A stretch of DNA of 35,474 bases from positions 1 through 35,474 of the forward strand of contig DBYI01000063.1 in the NCBI GenBank assembly GCA_002310115.1. The letters run 5' to 3'. Of the stretch, positions 6,596 to 13,442 are shown piece by piece. Both the position numbers and the translations under genes were made by a program. The notes beneath the pieces were generated by a model. That model was not told the origin of the DNA. It ran no database searches and was given only the letters and a program-made list of their open reading frames with translations. Numbering within the stretch: the first letter of the stretch is position 1; each line of letters opens with the position of its first letter. This DNA comes from Ruminococcus flavefaciens (lineage in GTDB: Bacteria; Bacillota; Clostridia; Oscillospirales; Ruminococcaceae).

Positions 6596-6989
6596 CTCAA
6601 GAAAACTCGAAATAAACACAAACGGCGGCACACTTATTCTCGAAGTGGTCAACAAGCTCAACTGGTGCGAAGTTTATTTTAGGAACGCTTCAGGAACTGT
6701 AAAGCTGGGCGCAGAAAATGTTGGAATATTGTGTGAAAGAATAACGGAAAAGCTTTCGCATATCCGTGGCAGCAAGCCCTTTGTTCTTCATGATAAAGAA
6801 ATGTATACAATAACCTCACTGTTCGAGGGGCATGCCACATTGATATACAGTATGCTTGATGGAAACATGGTACAGATACTTTACGGCGACGCGGAGCTTA
6901 AAATCAATCCGCTGTTTTCATTGACCGAAGATGAAAGGTTTGATTTCCTCGATAAAATCAAAGCGTTCAGCAAAGAAGAACAAAGTTGA
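6588..6989 (+). CDS. Protein of unknown function (133 aa)
   Basis: The real start is ATG 6588, overlapping the end of the previous gene by eight bases, with AGGCAGGTG upstream. The open frame extends further left but is covered by the upstream gene. It reads as a compact mostly beta protein: repeated strand-like segments such as G-T-L-I-L-E-V, W-C-E-V-Y-F and T-L-I-Y-S-M-L, then a charged C-terminal helix. There is no known catalytic motif, membrane segment or signal peptide. Coupling to the preceding unknown gene suggests a two-protein unit. A strong hairpin follows the stop. Confidence 0.7.
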   Translation: MDNSRKLEINTNGGTLILEVVNKLNWCEVYFRNASGTVKLGAENVGILCERITEKLSHIRGSKPFVLHDKEMYTITSLFEGHATLIYSMLDGNMVQILYGDAELKINPLFSLTEDERFDFLDKIKAFSKEEQS

Positions 6990-6994
6990 TAAAA

Positions 6995-7050
6995 AACAAG
7001 CCCGAAAGCGTCATTTCAGTCAATTGATGAAACAGCTTTAGGGCTTGTTT
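6995..7050. terminator. Bidirectional terminator between convergent genes
   Basis: AAACAAGCCC (6995-7004) pairs with GGGCTTGTTT (7041-7050), and inner segments AAAGC (7006-7010) and GCTTT (7035-7039) extend the stem. The best T-tract is on the minus strand, where the stem is followed by more T residues, so it mainly serves the regulator at 7072-9237. Confidence 0.8.
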
Positions 7051-7071
7051 GGTTATTTATGTATGTATGGC

Positions 7072-9237
7072 TTATTTTGCCATATTTCGGTACTGATTAG
7101 GAGTAACGCCTACCGTTGCGAGGAACTGACGAAGGAAGTACTTGCTGTCAACATAACCGCATTGTTCGGCTATTTCCGTCATACTTAGAGGGGTTACCAT
7201 AAGGCAGTAGGTTGCCTTTGCCATTCGGGCGTTTATGCAATCCTTATGTATGCTGACACCGAAGCATTTCTTGTATACTTCGCGGAGATGTCCTGCGCTG
7301 TAAGGATAGAGCTTCTGAAGCTTTTCAGACTCAAAGCTGTCTTGAGGATTGCTATAGATGTAACTTCTGATACTGAGCATATCCTCATAGTGAGGTCTCA
7401 TACGCATTTCCATCTGCTCGCACTGACGCTGTGCAAGTATCTCTACACATGCCCCTATCATGCGAGTATAGGATTTTTCCGTACATCTCTTAGCAGCAAG
7501 AACAAATGAATCAAGACCATACTGTTCCAGGTAAACATTATGCTGCAATATTATGGAGTTCAGCCTGTTTTCAAGGAGAGAAACATCAGCATCGCCCTGT
7601 ATTATGCAGGCGAAGGTATTATCGTTTACTCTTCCGCAAATATCGCTGCTTCCGCAGAATTGCTTGACAGCTTCTGCTGCATCCATAATTGCAGGTATCT
7701 TGCCGTTGAGTTCGTAAAATCCTGCGTTTGAAATGCCTATTCTCATCATAACTAGTGTGAAGTCCTGATTCGTGATGTCAAGTGTATGATATGCCTTTCT
7801 CATGCCTGTTTCGTTGTACATTCCCGTGAGTGTATCGCGGAGATCTGAGAGATTCTGGCACTGTGTAAGATACTGTATATCATTTTTCATACGCAGGAAC
7901 TCGAGACCGTTCGATACAGACTTCAACCAGTTCCTGTAGATATCATCATAGGTGTCAGGATCATGATATTTCAGCACGAGATAACCGAAAATCCTGTCAT
8001 TGAAGAAAAGAGGATTGAAATAGTATATTGCAGGTTCGTAATTTCTTGTCAGAAGCGCAGAAAAATTGTATTTCTGCATATCAAACGGAGTTTTGTCCTC
8101 CCAGTTAACCATGCATTGACAGGAAAGGATGTCATTCAGCTCTGCATCGGAGTCATACCAGTTCTTGTAAAGGCACAGATAAAAGCTTTGTATGCCGCGT
8201 ACCTGCCAGTGGAAGGTTCCGCATATATCTGTAAATTCGTTAAGGGTACGGCATTCGGTGAGCTTCTGATCAAGAGGATTGAAAAGATTCCAGTTGTCGT
8301 AATCCTTTTTGGCACGTGCGTTTTTTAGCTCCTCGGTATAAAGCTTGCGGTCAACTCCACAGGTACAGCTAGTTCCGCAGATTATCTCTCCCTGAGGAGG
8401 AGAAAACAGGAACTCTCTGTTCTTTATGCGGCTGTAGACCATATTTGCAGCGTCCTCGCCGATAGTTTCACGGTTCCTCTTATAGGTTGTAAGAAGAGGC
8501 GTATGCATGAATCTGTCTCCAACAAATTCATAGCCCACAACGGTAACGTCTTCAGGGACCTTTATTCCAAGTTCATCGAACTTGTCAATAAGTCCGTAAG
8601 CCATATAGTCATTGGCGCAGACTATCGCCTGAGGGAGAACAAGTTCTCCACTGTGATAGCGTTCTGCAAGCTCTGCACCGGAGTTCATCCAGTAATTTCC
8701 AAAGTGTACACGGCTCTCGTCGTACTCGATACCGTGCTTTTCAAGGGATTTTCTGTAGCCGTTTACACGGAGGTTTGAGGCCTCGATAAAATCGTAACCG
8801 GTTAGTATGTCAATTTCCTTGAAACCGTGTTTTTCAACGAGATGATCGGTTAGGTCCTCAATATCGTTTTCATCGCTAGTATTAATAAAGGTACACTGAG
8901 GAAAGTCAAGCTCCTTCACGTGAGTTCCCACGATAACTATTGGAACGTTCTTGCGTGAAAGCTGGTCAGCTATTAATTTTTTTAGATCCTCATTTACAAA
9001 CGATTCGGAAATAACGATAAGTCCGTCGAGCTCGTTGGAAAGTATAAGGTCGTAGATCTTGTTTTCGCAGAAAAGCTCCTTTTCGCGGACATTAGGGTTA
9101 TAGTTATTGGAAAAAACAATGGTATCGCTTCCTACGCATTGATCGAACCTTGCAATTCCCTTGATGATCTGACGCTGTTCAATACTGTTCGCCTCGGCAG
9201 TAACAACGCCTATGATCATTCTCTTTTTTCTTACCAA
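7072..9237 (-). CDS. Three-domain regulator: LacI-type ligand-binding domain, degenerate GGDEF, AraC HTH
   Basis: The protein (about 721 residues) begins with a periplasmic-binding-protein-like sensor of the LacI/GalR type without its own HTH (K-R-M-I-I-G-V-V-T, ending in S-C-T-C-G-V-D). A middle segment has D-T-L-T-G-M-Y-N-E-T-G-M followed by G-R-V-N-D-N-T-F, which aligns with a GGDEF domain whose catalytic G-G-D-E-F is lost, so it should not make c-di-GMP. The last 100 residues are an AraC-type double HTH (S-M-T-E-I-A-E-Q-C-G-Y, then Y-F-L-R-Q-F). A cytoplasmic sugar-sensing transcription factor is likely; no target operon adjoins it. Start: a longer frame reaches ATG 9300, but that ATG lies at the predicted transcription start. 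TTG 9237, with AAGGAGT seven bases upstream, fits better. Confidence 0.88.
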   Translation of the reverse strand: MVRKKRMIIGVVTAEANSIEQRQIIKGIARFDQCVGSDTIVFSNNYNPNVREKELFCENKIYDLILSNELDGLIVISESFVNEDLKKLIADQLSRKNVPIVIVGTHVKELDFPQCTFINTSDENDIEDLTDHLVEKHGFKEIDILTGYDFIEASNLRVNGYRKSLEKHGIEYDESRVHFGNYWMNSGAELAERYHSGELVLPQAIVCANDYMAYGLIDKFDELGIKVPEDVTVVGYEFVGDRFMHTPLLTTYKRNRETIGEDAANMVYSRIKNREFLFSPPQGEIICGTSCTCGVDRKLYTEELKNARAKKDYDNWNLFNPLDQKLTECRTLNEFTDICGTFHWQVRGIQSFYLCLYKNWYDSDAELNDILSCQCMVNWEDKTPFDMQKYNFSALLTRNYEPAIYYFNPLFFNDRIFGYLVLKYHDPDTYDDIYRNWLKSVSNGLEFLRMKNDIQYLTQCQNLSDLRDTLTGMYNETGMRKAYHTLDITNQDFTLVMMRIGISNAGFYELNGKIPAIMDAAEAVKQFCGSSDICGRVNDNTFACIIQGDADVSLLENRLNSIILQHNVYLEQYGLDSFVLAAKRCTEKSYTRMIGACVEILAQRQCEQMEMRMRPHYEDMLSIRSYIYSNPQDSFESEKLQKLYPYSAGHLREVYKKCFGVSIHKDCINARMAKATYCLMVTPLSMTEIAEQCGYVDSKYFLRQFLATVGVTPNQYRNMAK

Positions 9238-9301
9238 AATTCCCACTCCTTGATTTATATCTATCGGTTTTTGGTCGGACAATTTATAAGAAGTCATCAT
9301 A

Positions 9302-9330
9302 ATTATACATTATTTATTAAGAATTGTCAA
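9302..9330 (-). promoter_or_regulatory. Perfect sigma-A promoter of the AraC/LacI-type regulator
   Basis: On the minus strand, TTGACA (9330-9325), a 17-base spacer and TATAAT (9307-9302). Transcription should start near 9295, downstream of the ATG at 9300. This is why the TTG start at 9237 was chosen. Confidence 0.85.
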
Positions 9331-9486
9331 TGAAGTTTTCTGCGTTTTTTCCACCTTTAGGGTATTTTTGTGGGTTGAGGCAAAACACACCGTCATACTA
9401 AACAACTGGAATTATAATTTTTTGTGCAATGCGACTATTTTATGATTCTCATGCAACGATCCGTTAATTGCAGGACACATATTTTA

Positions 9487-9500
9487 TGAATCCGGATTCA
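9487..9500. repeat. 14-bp perfect palindrome upstream of the sigma factor gene
   Basis: TGAATCCGGATTCA reads the same on both strands and ends directly against the AAGGAGGG ribosome binding site of the ECF sigma gene. It could be an operator or a small hairpin controlling translation. The rest of the 9331-9486 gap shows no consensus promoter I can support. Confidence 0.5.
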
Positions 9501-9514
9501 AAGGAGGGATCCCA

Positions 9515-10024
9515 ATGAACGATATGTCAGAAGATATCAGGCTCGCAGGTGAGGGAGACACCGAAGCCTTTGCAAGACTATACTCAACAGTTTACGAGGA
9601 CCTTTATCATATAGCGCTTTATAGTCTGCGAAATCAGCATGATGCGGCGGACGCCGTGAGCGATACTGTCCTTGATGCATTCAGGAGCATAAAGAAGCTG
9701 CGCAATCCCGAGAAATTCAGGGGCTGGATAATGACTATTCTCGCTGCCAAGATAAAGCGCAAGCAGCGTACATACTTTGAACCTGCGGAATCCCTCGAGG
9801 AAGAGCCTCAGCTTTCCGACAGCTTCAGTTACGAATCTGTGGAACTCAGAGAAGCTGTGGGAAGGCTGGACGATGAATCAAAACTGTTACTCTCCATGTC
9901 CGTACTGGGTGGCTATACAAGCGACGAGATATCCTCGCTGTGTGGCATAAAGCCAACTACTGTTCGATCAAAGCTTGCAAGGATAAAGCAGAAACTGCGG
10001 CTTGAACTGACACCAGAAATATGA
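9515..10024 (+). CDS. ECF-type RNA polymerase sigma factor
   Basis: The 169-residue protein has the two-domain ECF layout. Region 2 is at about residues 20-90 (A-F-A-R-L-Y-S-T-V-Y, D-A-A-D-A-V-S-D-T-V-L-D-A-F, then F-R-G-W-I-M-T-I-L). Region 4 is at about 110-165 (L-D-D-E-S-K-L-L-L, then Y-T-S-D-E-I-S-S-L-C-G and T-V-R-S-K-L-A-R). It would direct polymerase to a small regulon in response to an envelope signal. The start has a strong AAGGAGGG. It is followed at once by a membrane-anchored protein that is probably its anti-sigma factor. The family is sure; the ECF subgroup and signal are not. Confidence 0.93.
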   Translation: MNDMSEDIRLAGEGDTEAFARLYSTVYEDLYHIALYSLRNQHDAADAVSDTVLDAFRSIKKLRNPEKFRGWIMTILAAKIKRKQRTYFEPAESLEEEPQLSDSFSYESVELREAVGRLDDESKLLLSMSVLGGYTSDEISSLCGIKPTTVRSKLARIKQKLRLELTPEI

Positions 10025-10044
10025 CTCGTGAAAGGAGAATGTTT

Positions 10045-12429
10045 ATGAACAACGACGATAAGCTCAGAGAACATATGAAGTCAGAGCCGGTTCCCGAACA
10101 GCTCAGGCCAGAAAATATAAAGACAATGCTTGATAATGAAGTTGCAAAGAAAAAGAGAAGCGGAATTTCAATTGCAAGCCGTATTGCTGCTATGGCTGCA
10201 GCCTGTGCTGTTATTAGTGGTACTGCTGTATATACCTTGAACAACAGAAAGATAAATGATAAATATAGTAAAGAAAATGTAGTTGCTCAGAATAACAAGT
10301 CTAAATTGACTGAAAAGACAACTGCTGATGGTAAAAACGTAAATAACAAGGCGGATGTTAAGGAGCTTACAAGCTATATGAGTAGCGCTGGAAGCTACAA
10401 TCAGATATATGTCATGTTCAAGAAGGCTGCAGATGAAGAAGAAGTATACGCAAAGTCCAGATATAAATATGATGCTGTTACTGAAACAGTAGAGGAGTTC
10501 GGTGAAGCGACTAATGAAGAATCTGTAACAGCTCCTGCTGCTATAGATGATAAGTGGGTTGAATCAAGTGCTTCTTCCGGTATCGGCGGTGAAGGAAAGG
10601 AGTTACACGAAACTCCGGTAATATCAGAACAAGAAGACAATGACAATAATGATGAGTCAATGAAAGAGGATAATCCGGAGCATTCTGAAACCCACTATCA
10701 GGAGCAGGATGTTCTCGAAGCTGATATCGTAAAGACCGATGGAAAGCATATTTACTACCTGGGGCATGAATCGGGTGAGGATTATTCCTATACTCCTGTT
10801 CTCCGCACAGCTGACGCAAAGGATGGAAAGTTCACTGGCAGCTCTACAATAAATATCAGCGAGTCTGTTGGTATCGATGATAATGGCTATAATGTCTCCG
10901 TAATGGATATGTATGTCTATAATGATATGATAGCTATCATTGGTAATAACAATAACTCCAACTTCTACTATGGCATTGATTATCGAGAACTGGAGAATGA
11001 TGTGCCTTATACATTCGTAGCATTCTATACAACAGGCGACGAGCCGAAGCTGATTGACGTATACAAGCAGGACGGTTACTACAATGATGTAAGGATATCG
11101 CCAGAAGGTTATATGCTGCTTACTTCTACATATTCAACTTCGCTGTTTGATAATATAGACGGTGCAAGCGATAAGAGAAGCTATATTCCATACTGCGGCT
11201 TTGCGGAGAGTTATGATATTATTACTCCTGAGGATATACTTCTACCTGCAGACGGCTTTGGACATACGGATATTCTTTCATATACTGTTATCAGCAGCCT
11301 TGATCTCAATAAGTCAGGAACCCCTACAGAAAAGGATATAAAGACTCTGGCGGGCTATACGGGCAGCCTTTACTGCTCAGCAGACAATCTCTACACGGCA
11401 GCTCCTAAAGAGGAGAACACTACTGATATCACACGTATTTCAATAAGTGGCGGAGATATAGTTCCTGTAGCAGGAACCAACATCAACGGCTATGTTAAGG
11501 ATCAGTTCTCTATGAGCGAGTACGGCGGCTATTTTCGTGTTGCAGCCACCTATACATATATGAGCAAGATTTTTCATCCATATACTGAAGATGAAAAAGC
11601 AGACCTTGAATGGATACTTGAAGAATATACAGATGAAAGAAGAAATGGCTATTACACCTACGAGACAGGCAAGCAGGACACACGTGTATATGTGCTCGAT
11701 ATGGATATGAACATGGTAGGCAAGATTGACGGCCTTGGCGAGGGTGAAGAACTTAAATCCGCAAGTTTCAGCGGTGATATGGCTTATGTAGTTACTTTTC
11801 GCCGCACAGATCCTCTATACGCAGTTGATCTCAGTAATCCTGAAAAGCCCGTTCTTCTTGACGAATTCAAGATAAATGGCTTCAGCACATATATGCAGCA
11901 GTGGAACGATGGGCTCCTTCTAGGCTTCGGTCAGGACGCAGACGAATCCGGCAGAGTAACTGGTGTAAGAATGACGATGTTTGACAACTCAGATCCAAAT
12001 AACCTTAAAGCAGAGGACGTTTACACATGGACGGGTTACTCGGATAATAGAATATTGGGAGATGATATTGTCGAGATTGAAGAGGAATGGTACAGCTCAA
12101 TAGCTGTTTACGAAAGAAAGGCTCTTCTCATCGCTCCTGAAAAGAACCTTATAGGTGTACCGATATCGTATACAAAATATAGTTATACTGACGATTTAAA
12201 GGACTATATCTATCAGACAAGGTATGAGTTTTTCAGCTATGAGGATGGGAAGTTTGTACACAGGGGCGATATCTCCTCGGATGTCATAACGGATATGTAT
12301 TACGGCTGGCAGACTCCGGCATTCGACAGAGCTGTGTATATAGGTGACTATATCTACGCACTTTCTGCAGATAAATTTGTTGCAGCTGAGATGAAAACCC
12401 TCGATATCACTGATGAGCTAACATTCTGA
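10045..12429 (+). CDS. Membrane-anchored beta-propeller protein, probable anti-sigma factor
   Basis: This protein of about 794 residues has a short cytoplasmic N-terminus (residues 1-40, rich in charged residues), one membrane helix (about 41-65: S-R-I-A-A-M-A-A-A-C-A-V-I) and a large extracellular part. An acidic low-complexity linker leads into the secreted beta-propeller domain (Beta_propel type), recognisable from E-A-D-I-V-K-T-D-G-K-H-I-Y-Y and repeated strand blocks to the C-terminus. The ATG at 10045 sits eight bases after AAAGGAG; the frame extends to 10021, overlapping the sigma stop. Immediate linkage to an ECF sigma gene suggests that the N-terminus binds the sigma factor and the propeller senses an outside ligand. 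That function is inferred. A strong terminator follows. Confidence 0.85.
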   Translation: MNNDDKLREHMKSEPVPEQLRPENIKTMLDNEVAKKKRSGISIASRIAAMAAACAVISGTAVYTLNNRKINDKYSKENVVAQNNKSKLTEKTTADGKNVNNKADVKELTSYMSSAGSYNQIYVMFKKAADEEEVYAKSRYKYDAVTETVEEFGEATNEESVTAPAAIDDKWVESSASSGIGGEGKELHETPVISEQEDNDNNDESMKEDNPEHSETHYQEQDVLEADIVKTDGKHIYYLGHESGEDYSYTPVLRTADAKDGKFTGSSTINISESVGIDDNGYNVSVMDMYVYNDMIAIIGNNNNSNFYYGIDYRELENDVPYTFVAFYTTGDEPKLIDVYKQDGYYNDVRISPEGYMLLTSTYSTSLFDNIDGASDKRSYIPYCGFAESYDIITPEDILLPADGFGHTDILSYTVISSLDLNKSGTPTEKDIKTLAGYTGSLYCSADNLYTAAPKEENTTDITRISISGGDIVPVAGTNINGYVKDQFSMSEYGGYFRVAATYTYMSKIFHPYTEDEKADLEWILEEYTDERRNGYYTYETGKQDTRVYVLDMDMNMVGKIDGLGEGEELKSASFSGDMAYVVTFRRTDPLYAVDLSNPEKPVLLDEFKINGFSTYMQQWNDGLLLGFGQDADESGRVTGVRMTMFDNSDPNNLKAEDVYTWTGYSDNRILGDDIVEIEEEWYSSIAVYERKALLIAPEKNLIGVPISYTKYSYTDDLKDYIYQTRYEFFSYEDGKFVHRGDISSDVITDMYYGWQTPAFDRAVYIGDYIYALSADKFVAAEMKTLDITDELTF

Positions 12430-12439
12430 TAAAATAATG

Positions 12440-12480
12440 AGCCCGAAAACAGTTTTTGACTGTTTTCGGGCTTGATTTTT
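12440..12480 (+). terminator. Strong intrinsic terminator
   Basis: AGCCCGAAAACAGT (12440-12453) and its exact complement (12459-12472) form a 14-bp stem with loop TTTTG. TTGATTTTT follows. It ends the sigma/anti-sigma transcript and may also stop the convergent gene at 12487. Confidence 0.92.
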
Positions 12481-12486
12481 ATGTGA

Positions 12487-13251
12487 TTATTTGTTGAACA
12501 CTTTGTCGTATGTGTCCCAGTATAGGTAATCGAGAGTTTTTGTGTCCGTTGACAGTGAAGTTTCTCCGTTTGTCATGTATATTCTTGTACCGTCTAAAGT
12601 TGACGCAGGACAAGTGCCTACCATTTTCTTTTTGTTTGTCCAGTCTTCAGAAACTGCAGTATATTGAACAATTCCATCGATCACTAATATGAAGTATTCG
12701 TGTTTTTCCAACTTTTCGCTATCTAAGTATTTATTGAATTTCTCGTTGAATCTTGCGATATCAAACGGAACTGCTACGTTATCATTCTTATTGGAGCAGA
12801 TTATGTATTTTCCCTTTACTTTTTCGCCTTCTTCTTCAAGTTCTATGATAGCTGTATTTGCAGCCTTTCCCATGCTGTTTGCAAAACTATTTTCCGACGA
12901 CATTTTTGATTTTTTGGTATATCCCAGCATTGCAGGAACAAGTATAGCTGCCAATATGCCCAATATCAGCAGTATGACAATGCCGACAGGTATAATTATA
13001 GCTAGAATCCATGCTTTGCTTTTCTTTTGGGGCGGCATTGGCTGACCGTAGTATTGATTTGGGTAGCCCTGTGGATAGCCGTTAGGTGCAAATCCTTGTG
13101 GATTTGGCTGATTCTGATAGTTCTGGTATGGCTGCTGCGGTGTGCTTCCGTAGTTATTCTGAGACTGAGCGCTTTGCTGTGTATTTGCATCTGTGCAGCT
13201 GCAGACCTCACCCTCCTGAAGCTGCCTGCCGCATTTTGTGCAGTATGGCAT
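12487..13251 (-). CDS. Zinc-ribbon membrane protein with pilin-like helix
   Basis: The 254-residue protein starts with a zinc ribbon (C-T-K-C-G near residue 4 and C-S-C near 17). A linker of about 55 residues rich in Q, N, P, G and Y follows. A membrane helix at about 80-108 reads I-L-G-I-L-A-A-I-L-V-P-A-M-L-G-Y, very like the N-terminal helix of type IV pilins. The rest is a soluble domain. The cleavage motif and Glu5 of a prepilin are absent, so it is probably a fixed membrane protein with the ribbon inside the cell. AAGGAG before ATG 13251 supports the start. It has its own promoter and is convergent with the sigma/anti-sigma operon. Function unknown. Confidence 0.8.
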   Translation of the reverse strand: MPYCTKCGRQLQEGEVCSCTDANTQQSAQSQNNYGSTPQQPYQNYQNQPNPQGFAPNGYPQGYPNQYYGQPMPPQKKSKAWILAIIIPVGIVILLILGILAAILVPAMLGYTKKSKMSSENSFANSMGKAANTAIIELEEEGEKVKGKYIICSNKNDNVAVPFDIARFNEKFNKYLDSEKLEKHEYFILVIDGIVQYTAVSEDWTNKKKMVGTCPASTLDGTRIYMTNGETSLSTDTKTLDYLYWDTYDKVFNK

Positions 13252-13307
13252 ATTATCACTCCTTGAAGATATTTTATTCTGTTACGCCATTTTACGACGA
13301 TAATGCT

Positions 13308-13336
13308 ATTATAGCACATATACCGGGTAAATGCAA
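13308..13336 (-). promoter_or_regulatory. Promoter of the zinc-ribbon membrane protein gene
   Basis: On the minus strand, TTGCAT (13336-13331), a 17-base spacer and TATAAT (13313-13308). The -10 is embedded in the 13-base palindrome TGCTATTATAGCA (13304-13316), a possible operator. Confidence 0.7.
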
Positions 13337-13442
13337 CCTTTACGTTAGATAATCAGCAGATGTTCCATCGTACATGCACAGGCATATATGTCCTGTTGCG
13401 GACATATTCTGTAATGACAAATGTCTGTGAAAGGGTGAAAAT

